From: Caldalkalibacillus mannanilyticus JCM 10596
GTDB taxonomy: Bacteria; Bacillota; Bacilli; Caldalkalibacillales; JCM-10596
Length of the DNA: 64,000 bases
Reading direction: 5' to 3'
NCBI RefSeq assembly: GCF_000615945.1
Contig: NZ_BAMO01000020.1
Span: forward strand, 1-64,000
Position numbers and translations under genes: made by a program. Positions 18,940 through 28,273 of this stretch are shown piece by piece. The notes below the pieces were generated by a model that was given only the letters and a program-made list of their open reading frames with translations, ran no database searches and was not told where the DNA came from. Each line of letters starts with the position of its first letter. Within the stretch, counting starts at the first letter, position 1.

Positions 18940-19740
18940 ATGAAATTGAGAAAGGGTTTAGTCTTCATAGCCATTATTTCTTTACTTGCGCTTGCATTGG
19001 TTGGATGCGGTTCGAAGGAAACAGCAGGGGATGGAAAGAAACTTGTTGTTGGAACAGATGCGGCATTCCCACCATTTGAATACCTAGACAAAGGAAAGAT
19101 TGTAGGATTTGACGTTGATTTTCTTGAAGCAGTGATGAAGGAAGCTGGAATTGATTACGAATTAAGGAACATTGGGTGGGACCCTCTATTTGCTGCTTTA
19201 CAAAGCAAGGAGATTGACTTAGCCATCTCTGGAATCACAATCAATGATGTTCGTAAACAAACATATGATTTTTCACATCCATATTTTGAATCAACACACA
19301 TGATTCTTTTTAAAGAAGGCGTAGATGTGAAAGGTGCTCAAGATATTGTAGACATGAAGATCGGTGTCCAAAATGGAACAACAGGTCAGTCTGCTGTAGA
19401 AAAGCTTATTGGTGTAAATCATCCGAATATTGCTAAATATGAAAATAATGTAGTTGCGATTATGGCTCTGAAAAATGGAGATGTAGAGGTAGTCGTGACA
19501 GATAATACAGTAGTAAACGAGTATATCAAAAATAACCCTGACGATAACCTGATTGGAGTATCAGATACGGAAACATTCGAAGCGGAATACTATGGTTTAA
19601 TGTTCCCTAAGGGTTCAGAGCATCAAGAAAAAATCAGTGCTGCGATCAAGACCGTGATTGAAAATGGAACGTATGCTGAAATCTATGAAAAATGGTTTGG
19701 AACAACTCCAGATATCGATGCTTTATTAAATGCAAAGTAA
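18940..19740 (+). CDS. Amino-acid ABC transporter substrate-binding lipoprotein
   Basis: A 266-residue lipoprotein: basic start MKLRKG, hydrophobic core, then the lipobox ALVGC with Cys near residue 23. The mature part is a bacterial SBP family 3 fold (VVGTDAAFPPFEY, GFDVDFLEAVM, DLAISGITI, VVVTDNTVV). The Arg in NDVRKQTYDFSHPYF is the alpha-carboxyl binding type, pointing to polar amino acids such as glutamine, arginine or histidine. The ATG at 18940 was chosen because it starts the signal peptide; 18919 is an in-frame ATG. A strong hairpin separates it from the permease and ATPase genes. Confidence 0.92.
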   Translation: MKLRKGLVFIAIISLLALALVGCGSKETAGDGKKLVVGTDAAFPPFEYLDKGKIVGFDVDFLEAVMKEAGIDYELRNIGWDPLFAALQSKEIDLAISGITINDVRKQTYDFSHPYFESTHMILFKEGVDVKGAQDIVDMKIGVQNGTTGQSAVEKLIGVNHPNIAKYENNVVAIMALKNGDVEVVVTDNTVVNEYIKNNPDDNLIGVSDTETFEAEYYGLMFPKGSEHQEKISAAIKTVIENGTYAEIYEKWFGTTPDIDALLNAK

Positions 19741-19759
19741 TTTTCTCAAGTAGAAAAAG

Positions 19760-19797
19760 TTAAAATTGCGTAACGTACGTCCGTTACGCAATTTTAA
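19760..19797 (+). promoter_or_regulatory. Intra-operon hairpin between binding protein and permease
   Basis: TTAAAATTGCGTAACG pairs perfectly over 16 bp with CGTTACGCAATTTTAA around a 6-base loop. There is no clear T-run. Such hairpins commonly raise the level of the upstream binding-protein message relative to permease and ATPase by partial termination or 3' end protection. Confidence 0.7.
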
Positions 19798-19842
19798 TGT
19801 CTAAACCAAGTAGACTTTACTTTTGAATAAAGGGGTTAAAAT

Positions 19843-20529
19843 ATGGAAGCGCTCACTAACTTTTTTGCTATGTTTAACTTTAGACTAGATATTGTCATAG
19901 ACTATCTGCCCTTTTTCCTAAAAGGAGCCATGATGACAGTGGCGGTATCTCTAGCAGGAATTGGAATCGGAGCCGTTCTTGGTCTATTTATAGGGTTTGG
20001 AAAGATGTCGCCCCTCGCGATGGTTCGCTTTCCCTTTGTTTGGTATATTAACTTCTTTCGAGGAACTCCTTTATTCGTTCAGCTATTATTAATTCACTTT
20101 GGAGTCATGCCTTTATTTATTTCACCACCAAGTGCGTTAGCCTCCTTAGTTGTGACCTTATCCTTAAATGCCGCTGCTTATATGGCAGAGATCTTTCGCG
20201 CAGGAATTCAATCTATTGACCGTGGACAGATGGAAGCAGCGCGTTCACTGGGAATGACGAAGTTCCAAGCGTACCGCTATGTTATTCTACCTCAAGCGTT
20301 CAAGAGAATGATTCCGCCGCTAGGAAACGAATTTATTATTTTACTCAAGGATTCTTCTCTAGGAGCTGTTATTGCTGCACCAGAGCTTATGTACTGGGGA
20401 CGAGCAGCCGCCTCGCAATACTTTAAGGTATGGGAGCCTTACTTGGCAGTTGCCATGATCTATCTCATTCTGACCCTTTCACTTACGTATCTATTAAATT
20501 ACATTGAGAGGAGATTAAAAACAGAATGA
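19843..20529 (+). CDS. Amino-acid ABC transporter permease (HisM/GlnP type)
   Basis: A 228-residue inner-membrane protein with about five hydrophobic segments. The family EAA loop is seen as [21 protein letters not shown] near residue 130. It also has [21 protein letters not shown], typical of polar amino-acid permeases. A ribosome-binding site (AAAGGGG) precedes the ATG. Its stop overlaps the ATPase start by 4 bases, indicating translational coupling. It likely forms a homodimer in the complex, since no second permease gene is present. Confidence 0.93.
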   Translation: MEALTNFFAMFNFRLDIVIDYLPFFLKGAMMTVAVSLAGIGIGAVLGLFIGFGKMSPLAMVRFPFVWYINFFRGTPLFVQLLLIHFGVMPLFISPPSALASLVVTLSLNAAAYMAEIFRAGIQSIDRGQMEAARSLGMTKFQAYRYVILPQAFKRMIPPLGNEFIILLKDSSLGAVIAAPELMYWGRAAASQYFKVWEPYLAVAMIYLILTLSLTYLLNYIERRLKTE

Positions 20530-21248
20530 TCACTGTTCAGAATCTAAAGAAATCATTTGGAGATTTAGAAGTACTCAAGGATATCAACGCAGAGGTCAAA
20601 GAAAAAGAAGTGGTCGTAGTGATCGGTCCTTCAGGTTCAGGGAAATCCACTTTTTTACGTTGCCTAAACCTCTTGGAAACCATTACAGGTGGGCATATTT
20701 ATATCAATGGTGTTGATTTAGCAGATAAAAAAACAAATATTAATAAGGTCAGGGAGGAAGTAGGGATGGTGTTTCAATCCTTCAACCTCTTTCCACATAA
20801 AAGCGTACTAGAAAACATCACAATGGCGCCAATGAAGGTACGCAAATGGAGCAAAGAGGATGCAGAGAAAAAAGGCCTGGAGCTTCTTCGCAAAGTAGGA
20901 TTGGTAGAAAAAGCGAATGTGTATCCTGATTCATTATCAGGGGGGCAGAAACAAAGGGTTGCCATCGCCCGAGCGCTTGCCATGGAGCCTCAAATCATGC
21001 TATTTGATGAACCTACCTCTGCTCTTGATCCCGAGATGGTAGGGGAAGTATTAGAGGTCATGAAGCAATTAGCCAAAGAAGGAATGACGATGATTGTTGT
21101 GACACATGAAATGGGCTTTGCCCGTGAAGTGGGAGATCGAGTTATCTTCATGGATGGTGGATATATAGTAGAAGAAAACGAACCTAACGAATTGTTTGGC
21201 AATCCGCAAAATGAAAGAACCAAGGCTTTTTTAAGTAAAGTATTGTAA
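20526..21248 (+). CDS. glnQ: Amino-acid ABC transporter ATP-binding protein (GlnQ type)
   Basis: A 240-residue ABC ATPase with Walker [10 protein letters not shown] (residues 33-41), Q-loop [15 protein letters not shown], signature [15 protein letters not shown], Walker [15 protein letters not shown], and switch His in VVTHEMGFA. The length and FNLFPH region fit the polar amino-acid GlnQ/HisP group. It overlaps the permease by 4 bases (ATGA). The exact amino acid is not decided by sequence alone, so the symbol is by family. Confidence 0.93.
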   Translation: MITVQNLKKSFGDLEVLKDINAEVKEKEVVVVIGPSGSGKSTFLRCLNLLETITGGHIYINGVDLADKKTNINKVREEVGMVFQSFNLFPHKSVLENITMAPMKVRKWSKEDAEKKGLELLRKVGLVEKANVYPDSLSGGQKQRVAIARALAMEPQIMLFDEPTSALDPEMVGEVLEVMKQLAKEGMTMIVVTHEMGFAREVGDRVIFMDGGYIVEENEPNELFGNPQNERTKAFLSKVL

Positions 21249-21251
21249 GAT

Positions 21252-21327
21252 AAAGCAAAAGCAAAAAGCAAAAAGAAAAAGCAAAAAGAAAAAGCAAAAA
21301 GAAAAGCAAAAAGAAAAGCAAAAAAAT
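21252..21327 (+). repeat. A-rich simple repeat (AAAAGC / AAAAAG units)
   Basis: About 75 bases made almost only of GCAAAAAG and GAAAAAGC units directly after the ATPase stop. It has no coding sense of its own and sits before the operon terminator. It looks like a microsatellite grown by slippage. Confidence 0.85.
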
Positions 21328-21349
21328 CTAAAAAAGAGCTAAGTATAAT

Positions 21350-21418
21350 AGGGGCTATACTCCACGTTACGTGTCATTTTTGAATGATGAACACATGCGA
21401 GTATAGTCCTTTTTGTCG
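21350..21418 (+). terminator. Terminator of the amino-acid ABC operon
   Basis: GGCTATACTC pairs with GAGTATAGTC across a loop of about 36 bases that contains smaller pairings. A T-run (CCTTTTTG) follows. Confidence 0.7.
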
Positions 21419-21513
21419 AAAAAAATACAACTTATATTCTAGGTTGTAAGGGTATGTAATTGTAAGAACTTGTAAATGATAAGAACGAAATTAAGGAAAG
21501 GAGGAAAGCGATC

Positions 21514-21994
21514 ATGATTCGTCGGTAGCTACCCAATCGAGATATTATGCTGGAGTATTGCCCTTCCAGGCTTTGGACAATTTATTAATCGAAAGTATAT
21601 CAAGGGAGTTATTTTTGTTCTCCTTGAATTTCTGATCAACATTCAGGCAAAATTAAACCTTAGTATTGTGTATAGCTTTCAAGGGCAGATTGATAAAGCT
21701 ATTTCTGTAGCAGACTATCAATGGCTGATGTTCTATCCCTGTGTGTATTTATTTGCCATGTGGGATGGCTATCGTGATGCTCTCATTCTAAGCAATCAGA
21801 ATGTTTCTTCCTATCAATTCCTTCCCTTTGTCCTTTCGGCGTATCTATCCACAATTGGATTGATTTATTCCGATCTAGGGATCTTTCATATTACGTTTGG
21901 TCCTGTTTTTCAACCGCTGATCTCTATTGCAATCGGATTGACTATCGGCTTCCTGATCCAGAGATGGCTGATTCAAAAAGAACATAGCACGTAA
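21514..21994 (+). CDS. Hypothetical membrane protein, start region frameshifted
   Basis: A strong AAAGGAGGAAAG site precedes ATG 21514, but that frame stops after four codons (MIRR*). The neighbouring frame carries YPIEILCWSIALPGFGQFINRKYIKG and runs through 21994, with four hydrophobic segments. I infer one gene of about 157 residues with an indel near 21520-21530. The ALPGFGQ(F/L)INxKYxKG segment recalls a short Bacillales membrane protein family of unknown function. The earliest start inside the intact frame is GTG 21668. It is probably monocistronic. Confidence 0.6.
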
Positions 21995-22037
21995 AAAAAG
22001 ATGGCACAAAAAGTTCTCAATTGTCATCTTTTTTAAT
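21992..22037 (+). terminator. Terminator after the hypothetical membrane protein
   Basis: AAAAAGATGGCA pairs with TGTCATCTTTTT with one G-U pair, and ends in a T-run. Confidence 0.75.
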
Positions 22038-22132
22038 GAGATCAAGCCTATCTTCAATTGCGTTCTGATGCCTTTTTAGATAAAGTATAGGAAGAGAGAA
22101 AAAATATCGTGGAGAAGAAAAGGAGAGTAACT

Positions 22133-23476
22133 ATGACTTTGAAATTTGATTATAGTAAGGCACTTTCATTTATTCAACAAGAAGAGCTATCCTATCAAAA
22201 GGATTTAGTACGTGCAGCGCATGAAATGTTACATAACAAAACAGGTCCAGGAAGCGATTATCTAGGGTGGGTTGATCTACCACAGAACTACGATCGTGAA
22301 GAATTTGCCCGCATTCAACAAGCGGCTGCTCGAATCACAGAGCAATCGGAGGCTTTAGTTGTCGTTGGTATTGGAGGCTCTTATTTAGGAGCGAAAGCAG
22401 CCATCGACATGCTGACACATACCTTCTATAACCAGTTGCCGAAGGAGCAAAGAAAGACCCCTGAGATCTATTTTGTTGGGCAGAATATCAGCTCAACTTA
22501 TCTAAAGCACCTTCTTGATGTTTTAGAGAACAAGGATTTCTCAGTAAACGTCATTTCTAAATCAGGTACGACAACAGAACCGGCGATTGCTTTCCGTATT
22601 TTCCGGGATTTATTAGAGAAGAAATACGGAGAAGAAGGAGCAAAATCAAGAATCTATGCAACAACAGATGCTCAAAAAGGAGCATTAAAGCAGCTTGCCA
22701 CTGAAAAAGGCTATGAAACCTTTGTTGTTCCAGATGATGTCGGAGGACGTTATTCTGTCTTAACAGCAGTAGGTCTTCTACCGATCGCTGTAGCTGGGAT
22801 CAACATCGAAGAGATGATGGCTGGAGCCCTCGAAGCACAAGAGAAGTATGCTAACCCTAGCTTAGAAGAGAATAGCTGCTACCAATATGCGGCTGTCCGT
22901 AATGCTTTATACAAAAAAGGCAAAACAATTGAACTGATGGTGAATTACGAGCCTTCTCTTCATTTCTTCTCTGAGTGGTGGAAGCAACTCTTTGGCGAGA
23001 GTGAAGGAAAAGACCAAAAAGGAATATTCCCTGCGGCAGTAGATTTCTCTACGGACTTACACTCCATGGGCCAATACGTACAGGATGGACTGCGTATCCT
23101 ATTCGAAACTGTCATTCAAGTGGAAAAATCACAAGAAGAAATCATCATTGAAGAAGAAAAACAAAATTTAGATGGTCTTAACTTCTTAGTAGGAAAAACC
23201 ATGGATTTCGTCAATAAGAAAGCATTTGAAGGAACCCTTCTTGCTCATACTGATGGTGGAGTTCCGAACCTAGTTGTTACCGTCCCTGAATTAACGCCAC
23301 ATACCTTTGGACATATGGTCTATTTCTTTGAAAAAGCATGTGGAATCAGCGGATACCTACTAGGGGTAAATCCATTTGACCAACCAGGTGTAGAAGCCTA
23401 CAAGAAAAATATGTTTGCGTTATTAGGCAAACCAGGATTTGAAAAAGAAAAAGAAGAGCTAGAAAAAAGACTATAA
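22133..23476 (+). CDS. pgi: Glucose-6-phosphate isomerase
   Basis: A 447-residue sugar isomerase, the usual length in Bacillales. Seen are the substrate loop [25 protein letters not shown], the family signature [16 protein letters not shown] (residues 200-215), the catalytic Glu region FGESEGK, and a C-terminal Lys in [17 protein letters not shown]. It interconverts glucose-6-phosphate and fructose-6-phosphate. The ATG at 22133 follows AAGGAGAG. The frame is open upstream to 22109 without a better site. It is followed 67 bp later by the YtkL-type hydrolase. Confidence 0.96.
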   Translation: MTLKFDYSKALSFIQQEELSYQKDLVRAAHEMLHNKTGPGSDYLGWVDLPQNYDREEFARIQQAAARITEQSEALVVVGIGGSYLGAKAAIDMLTHTFYNQLPKEQRKTPEIYFVGQNISSTYLKHLLDVLENKDFSVNVISKSGTTTEPAIAFRIFRDLLEKKYGEEGAKSRIYATTDAQKGALKQLATEKGYETFVVPDDVGGRYSVLTAVGLLPIAVAGINIEEMMAGALEAQEKYANPSLEENSCYQYAAVRNALYKKGKTIELMVNYEPSLHFFSEWWKQLFGESEGKDQKGIFPAAVDFSTDLHSMGQYVQDGLRILFETVIQVEKSQEEIIIEEEKQNLDGLNFLVGKTMDFVNKKAFEGTLLAHTDGGVPNLVVTVPELTPHTFGHMVYFFEKACGISGYLLGVNPFDQPGVEAYKKNMFALLGKPGFEKEKEELEKRL

Positions 23477-23543
23477 TATAGAAGTGCTCATTGAACATCT
23501 AGCTGTCTAAATCAATCTAATACAATTCTCAGGAGGAAGTGAA

Positions 23544-24230
23544 ATGCAGATTACTTTTCATGGGCATAGTTGTATTCAGGTAGAAACACAGACACATTCA
23601 CTGATCATCGACTTTTTTAACAGGGAATCCAATCGCCAAGATCAAACCAGAGGATGTAAAAGTAGACTATATCCTACTCACTCATGGTCACAATGACCAT
23701 TTTGGAGATGCCATTGAAATCGCCAAGAAAAATGATGCGACCATCATTGCTCCGAATGAACTAGGGGTCTATGTTGGCTGGAAGGGCTGTAAGAGCCATC
23801 CCATGCACATTGGTGGTTCTTATACCTTTGATTTCGGTAAAGTTAAATTTACTCAAGCCTTTCATGCTCTGCCTATATGGAGGAGGAAGACCAACGCATC
23901 ACCTATCTAGGAATGCCGGCTGGAATTCTTTTAACCATTGAAGGAAAAACGATCTATCATGCGGGAGATACTGGCTTATTTAGTGATATGAAAATGATCG
24001 GAGAGCTGAATCAGATTGATCTCGCTTTTCTGCCCATCGGAGACAATTTCACCATGGGACCTGAGGATGCCCTCATTGCAGCAGAATGGCTTAAGGCAGA
24101 GAAAGTTATTCCTATTCACTTCAACACCTTCCCACTTATTGCTCAAGATGGTGAGCAATTCATCAGAGACCTCCATGCAAAGGGGATGGAAGCAGAAGTC
24201 CTTTCAGTGGGAGCTACACTTCAATTGTAA
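23544..24230 (+). CDS. UPF0173 metal-dependent hydrolase (YtkL-like), two frameshifts as given
   Basis: A metallo-beta-lactamase-fold hydrolase spread over three frames. It starts [23 protein letters not shown] after AGGAGGAAGTG. The next frame reads [24 protein letters not shown] followed by HNDHFGDA, the HxHxDH zinc motif. The last frame reads [19 protein letters not shown]...[10 protein letters not shown] and ends [10 protein letters not shown]. Two missing Cs near 23612 (expected DPFLTGNP) and one missing base near 23865 explain the breaks. The restored length, about 228, equals YtkL (227). Substrate unknown. Confidence 0.85.
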
Positions 24231-24322
24231 AGGATTTTGTCACCAAGATGTCACCTTGCTGTAATCTTGTTGTAACATAAAGTAGATATACTAAGGGTAA
24301 GTAAAAACCCCCTATATATAGA

Positions 24323-24352
24323 TGTGACCCGTGGAGGTCACTCTTTTTTTTT
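24323..24352 (+). terminator. Terminator
   Basis: GTGACC pairs with GGTCAC around a 6-base loop, followed by an 8-T run. It lies about 90 bp after the hydrolase. The stretch to 24506 beyond it shows nothing else. Confidence 0.75.
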
Positions 24353-24506
24353 CTCTTAGACAGAATTAACGGCGCAACAAAGGATTATCCATACAATCTT
24401 AGGTTTTGTTAGCGTTAAAAAAGCAAGCAAAGCATCGGCGCTTTAAAAAAGATCCAGACAAATTCTTTTCGGAATTAGAGAATAGATGGCTGACAGAATA
24501 ATTGTG

Positions 24507-24806
24507 TTAATTATTTTGTCTAAGTTTTTTAAAAAGAAATTTGATAAATTTGATAAGGTAATAGAATATTGCAATGTTAACTGCTAATGCAAGTATATTA
24601 ATTCGTACCATTTCATTTCCTGTAAAGAGGTTTGTAAAAATCCATCTGGAATTGCTATCTGAATAAATACTCCAATAGCTTAAAGGAAGACCAAAACTAT
24701 ACTCATATATATTACCTAAATAATGAGTAACGGAAAAGCTATAAATAGAAGTGATTCCAACAAGTAATAAAGAGATTAATAGTAGTCTTGAAATGTATAT
24801 TCTCAT
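24507..24806 (-). CDS. Small membrane protein, hypothetical (99 aa)
   Basis: Begins MRIYISRLLLISLLLVGITS, a signal-anchor-like segment, followed by an external stretch and a second hydrophobic helix (NILALAVNIAIFYYLIKF), and ends in a Lys-rich tail. ATG 24806 was chosen because AGAGGAG lies 7 bases upstream. Base use is AT-rich, unlike the flanking core genes, and marks the start of the accessory stretch. No family recognised. Confidence 0.6.
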   Translation of the reverse strand: MRIYISRLLLISLLLVGITSIYSFSVTHYLGNIYEYSFGLPLSYWSIYSDSNSRWIFTNLFTGNEMVRINILALAVNIAIFYYLIKFIKFLFKKLRQNN

Positions 24807-25124
24807 AATAAACTCCTCTCTAAAGATAAAGATAAGCAATATAATACTACATTGCTTATCTTTAAATTAAAAAACTTCCTTATTCACTAACCAACGTTAA
24901 GCGATTTGTCCAAGTTCAAAAAGGGGCTAAATAGGTGCCTTGTTTTATTACATCGAAGAATTTTCCTTATTTCCTATGAAGAGGATTTAAATAGTACCTT
25001 TATTAGTACTGTATTTTGCAATAAACAAGTACTTAAGTATCTATAAGTATGTGATATAACTTTATATACTATTATAAAGGAAACTTCTTTAGGATATTAT
25101 TATAAAACAAAAAGGGGGCACACT
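24807..25124. other. AT-rich intergenic stretch, no gene seen
   Basis: About 318 bases between divergent genes with no credible coding frame. It holds scattered A/T-rich promoter-like hexamers (such as TATACT near 25066) and short AAGTAT/AGTACT repeats, none of which I can assign. Confidence 0.5.
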
Positions 25125-25874
25125 ATGATAATTCTTGTAGTGGGGGCAACTGGTAAAACAGGACAATTAGTCGTCAAACAACTACTAGATTGTGGAGAGA
25201 AAGTAAGAGTCATTGTTCGTTTCCCAGATAAATTATCAGAAACAATTCTATCTCACCCAAATATATCTGTTATTACTGTTAGTAATGTTTTACACATAAA
25301 CAAGCATGAGATGAGAGAATATGTTAAAGATTGTAAGACTGTGATCTCCTGTCTTGGACATAACCTAACCCTAAGTGGAATATTTGGACCCCCTTTTAAA
25401 TTAGTAACGGATGTAACTAAACTCATTTGTCATGCTATTAAAGAAAATAAGCCCCAAAGAAAAATTAAGTATATTCTTATGAACACGACAGGGAATAGTA
25501 ATAAAAACCATAGAGAAACAGTGTCTTTGGCCGAAAAATGTGTTCTGGGGATTATTAGATTGCTCGTGCCTCCACACAGAGATAATGAAAAAGCAGCTGA
25601 TTATTTACGAACTGAAATTGGTCAAGACAATCTAGAAATAGAATGGACTGCTGTTAGACCTGATAGTTTATTAAATTTAGATGAAGTAACTAAGTATTCT
25701 ATATTTCCTTCACCTATCAGAAGTGCCATTTTTAATCCAGGAAAAACGAGTAGGATTAATGTGGCTCATTTTATGTCAGAATTGATTATAAATGAAGAAT
25801 TGTGGGAGAAATGGAAAGGGAAAATGCCTGTTATTTATAATGATGATTCAGTAGTAGAGGAAGGAAATGTATGA
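25125..25874 (+). CDS. NAD(P)-binding oxidoreductase, NmrA/SDR-like
   Basis: A 249-residue Rossmann-fold protein with the atypical-SDR dinucleotide motif VVGATGKTG at residues 5-13. KVRVIVRFPDKL suggests NADP preference by its Arg, and TVISCLGHN and AVRPDSLL follow. The family includes NmrA-like redox sensors and flavin reductases acting on quinones or biliverdin. The usual YxxxK catalytic pair is not evident, supporting the NmrA-type group. AAAGGGGGC precedes the ATG. It is monocistronic in an AT-rich setting. Confidence 0.75.
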   Translation: MIILVVGATGKTGQLVVKQLLDCGEKVRVIVRFPDKLSETILSHPNISVITVSNVLHINKHEMREYVKDCKTVISCLGHNLTLSGIFGPPFKLVTDVTKLICHAIKENKPQRKIKYILMNTTGNSNKNHRETVSLAEKCVLGIIRLLVPPHRDNEKAADYLRTEIGQDNLEIEWTAVRPDSLLNLDEVTKYSIFPSPIRSAIFNPGKTSRINVAHFMSELIINEELWEKWKGKMPVIYNDDSVVEEGNV

Positions 25875-25948
25875 AAGCTATTGTACACAGTTACAAGGGT
25901 CGCCTAGAAAGTTTCAGTTTTCTACTCTACTCACAGTCAAAAAATCAA

Positions 25949-26000
25949 AAAGCTACCACGTTGATATTATCTAATATGATAATCAGTGGTAGCTTTTTGT
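25949..26000. terminator. Bidirectional terminator
   Basis: AAGCTACCAC pairs with GTGGTAGCTT around a loop that itself contains ATTATC/GATAAT. It separates the convergent oxidoreductase and small secreted protein genes. Confidence 0.85.
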
Positions 26001-26273
26001 TTAATTTTGTTTGCATACTTCTCCTCTAAACTCCCTATACCTAAGAAATTTAGCAGGATGCGTTCTATAATTACCCGTGTAAGTTAAGGTACCTCGATAC
26101 CCTTCGGCATCACTATATTCAATCGTCACTGGCGGTTTTTTAAGACCAATGGCTTGTAGCTTCCATTCTGTTACTGTCTTACATGTCGTATCAGTAGCAA
26201 AAGCTGGCATCGGAAGCATTGAAACTAGTAATGTAATAATTAAAAAGAATGCAAGTATTCTGTTTTTTGTCAT
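26001..26273 (-). CDS. Small secreted protein, hypothetical (90 aa)
   Basis: A clear signal peptide (MTKNRILAFFLIITLLVSM, cleavage likely after AFA near residue 26) leaves a mature peptide of about 64 residues. It has two Cys residues (in DTTCKTV and GEVCKQN) that could form one disulfide, and an EYSDAEGYRGTLTYTGNYR segment. An AGGAGGTGATCC site precedes the ATG. The size and aromatic, Gly-rich core would fit a secreted effector or an inhibitor-like mini-protein, but I do not recognise a family. Confidence 0.65.
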   Translation of the reverse strand: MTKNRILAFFLIITLLVSMLPMPAFATDTTCKTVTEWKLQAIGLKKPPVTIEYSDAEGYRGTLTYTGNYRTHPAKFLRYREFRGEVCKQN

Positions 26274-26522
26274 TAAGGATCACCTCCTTCCTCTCCTATA
26301 TATTCCATATTATATCGACCGTTCAATATTTTGTAAATTATTATTTCTATTATTTTCTAACATTTTCTATTATTTAGTTGTTTCATATTAGTATAGGAAC
26401 AAATAATTTATATTTTTCTTTCGATGAGCTAAATGAATGGGGAATTATCCCTTGAAATTCTATGCATTAAAATGTAAAATATAGTAAAAGTTTCGTTACT
26501 AGAAGGAAAGGGGCGTCTTCCT

Positions 26523-27887
26523 ATGCAGATGCAAGAAACGTTGCATCGGTCATTACGTTCAGAAATAGAGAGAAATATGAGAGAGAACGGTTATACAATT
26601 AGTAAGACAGCTGAGATTTCAGGCATTAACCCAGGTACTTTAAGTGATATTTTAAATAGTAATCCTCCACGAGCCATAACCATCCATCATTTAGACTCTT
26701 TGGCAAGAGCATTTGGTCAACCCGAAGGATGGTTATATGATTTGTATCCAGAAGAATGTCTAGCAGAGGGGAAAATATCACGTCCACGCTTAATTCCCTA
26801 TTTGATTCGATGTGCAGAAGTCGGATGTCAAGATTGTTTGGAGCTGGCAGTTTCCCAGCTATTAGAGAATCCAAAACATCTTTCTATTTTATATAATGTG
26901 GCAGAACGATTATATGAGGAGGGAAAGCATAAAGAAGCTCGACCTTTCTATGAATACGTTGTAGAAAATGAGAAAGATAGTTTTTCAGACCAATTTATTA
27001 TAAGTCAGTATCGCTTATTTCGCTTGAGTATAGGGACTAATTCGGATGAGAATTGGAAAGCGGTGATACGGTTTGAGATTTATAGGAAGAGATTGCCTGA
27101 GAATTATCAGTTGGATGCGTTGCTACAGGTGGCGAGGGTATATTATGCTCTTCATAAATGGAGTTTTGTTGAAAAATTTGCCGACGAATTACGAGAATTG
27201 TCTTTATTGGTTTATAAGGACAATCTACGCAGAAGAAAAAAAAATAGGGAGAACGAATTCTTCAAAACGGAGCGTCATTTAGTAGTGTATTATGGACAAG
27301 GATTTCTACTAAAAGGTGTAGCACTAATAATGAGAGAAAAATATGAAGAAGCAAAGAAATATGTTGCGGCATATGCCAACCTTAGTTGGTTTGAAGATTT
27401 GGATGAGTTAGGAGTAGAAGAAGTTAATAAATTTCATTATTGGGGAAAAGCGAATCTATATGCGTTGAACATAACGATGGGGAATCTAGAAACTTTAACT
27501 GATTATGTTCAATTTTTAGAAAAGAATCCTCATGAAATTATGACTGGTCTGTTGACTATTATGAAAGCGGCTAATAAATATGATCTCAATGTAGATGGGA
27601 TATTAGACGGTTTTTCTGAGTATATGGTACGTGTTGAAGATTACAAGCATGCCATTGATCTCAGCAAAATATTTCGACTTCGGGAACAAAAGTATGAATA
27701 TGACTTTAGAAAAGGGAGGATATCACAGGGGATAGACGAACTGTTGCACTGTCTGGATTTATCCCTTATAATACATAACCATAAAGGGTTTAAAAGATGT
27801 GTTACACTATTTTGGAAATTTTTTACTCACGCATCAAATGAACAAAGAAAACGTTATCAAATGATCCTAGAAAGGGAGGATGAGTAA
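26523..27887 (+). CDS. XRE/TPR-type regulator, RRNPP-like peptide receptor (copy 1)
   Basis: A 454-residue protein. An N-terminal XRE-type helix-turn-helix (YTISKTAEISGINPGTLSDIL, about residues 20-40, within a 10-65 domain) is followed by a long all-helical region with TPR-like repeats: ILYNVAERLYEEGKHKEARPFYEYV, LLKGVALIMREKYEEAKKYV and others. DNA-binding domain plus TPR array is the architecture of PlcR, NprR, AimR and similar receptors of secreted peptides. Its stop overlaps the start of a small secreted peptide gene (TAATG), strengthening the receptor reading. Start ATG 26523 or 26529. The paralogues align best at the second Met. AAGGAAAGGGG lies upstream. Confidence 0.8.
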   Translation: MQMQETLHRSLRSEIERNMRENGYTISKTAEISGINPGTLSDILNSNPPRAITIHHLDSLARAFGQPEGWLYDLYPEECLAEGKISRPRLIPYLIRCAEVGCQDCLELAVSQLLENPKHLSILYNVAERLYEEGKHKEARPFYEYVVENEKDSFSDQFIISQYRLFRLSIGTNSDENWKAVIRFEIYRKRLPENYQLDALLQVARVYYALHKWSFVEKFADELRELSLLVYKDNLRRRKKNRENEFFKTERHLVVYYGQGFLLKGVALIMREKYEEAKKYVAAYANLSWFEDLDELGVEEVNKFHYWGKANLYALNITMGNLETLTDYVQFLEKNPHEIMTGLLTIMKAANKYDLNVDGILDGFSEYMVRVEDYKHAIDLSKIFRLREQKYEYDFRKGRISQGIDELLHCLDLSLIIHNHKGFKRCVTLFWKFFTHASNEQRKRYQMILEREDE

Positions 27888-28021
27888 TGAAATCTTTGCT
27901 GGCACTGATTTTAAGTTTTAGCTTATTTTGTGGTGTTGGACAACCTGATAATATTTTAGAAACTGAAAAAAATATTAATACTGTTATAATGCTTTATAAT
28001 GAGCATGGATCGACTGGTTAG
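27887..28021 (+). CDS. Putative secreted signalling pro-peptide (Phr/NprX-like, 44 aa)
   Basis: ATG overlaps the receptor stop codon (TAATG) and is preceded by AGGGAGGATG with 6-base spacing inside the receptor gene. The product is MKSLLALILSFSLFCGVGQP, then DNILETEKNINTVIM, ending LYNEHGSTG. It has a Lys plus hydrophobic Sec-type signal, a polar linker and a short C-terminal candidate peptide such as EHGSTG or YNEHGSTG. Size, layout and overlap match Phr, NprX and PapR pro-peptides, whose last 5-8 residues are released and re-imported by Opp to bind the upstream receptor. I know of no peptide with this sequence. A terminator follows at 28164. Confidence 0.7.
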   Translation: MKSLLALILSFSLFCGVGQPDNILETEKNINTVIMLYNEHGSTG

Positions 28022-28163
28022 AGATATTTTTAGAAGTAAAGGTAGTTGGAATTTTTCTAGAAAAGTTATATTTGATCAGCATTTTAATTTATCATGTGGT
28101 TTCATAATGATCTTCCCCTTAAGAAAGAGCTCAGCTTTAATAATATTTGATTTATAGTACATC

Positions 28164-28189
28164 AACATCCCCAAAGGGATGTTTTTTTA
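28164..28189 (+). terminator. Terminator after the receptor/peptide pair
   Basis: ACATCCC and GGGATGT form a stem around CAAA, followed by a T-run. The same hairpin type recurs at 30111 and 32952. Confidence 0.85.
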
Positions 28190-28273
28190 TGCAGATTTTT
28201 TAAATCCCAAATTTCCTGTATATTGGATTATAGTTATTATTAGCCTAATCATCGTGAAAAGGAGGGGAGTCAA

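Noticed and set aside
18726-19079. 117-residue frame before the substrate-binding lipoprotein
   Set aside because: It overlaps the signal peptide region of the real lipoprotein in another frame, and its composition is not protein-like.
21252-21327. CRISPR-like array
   Set aside because: Units are 6-12 bases with no unique spacers. It is a simple A-rich repeat, and no cas genes are present.
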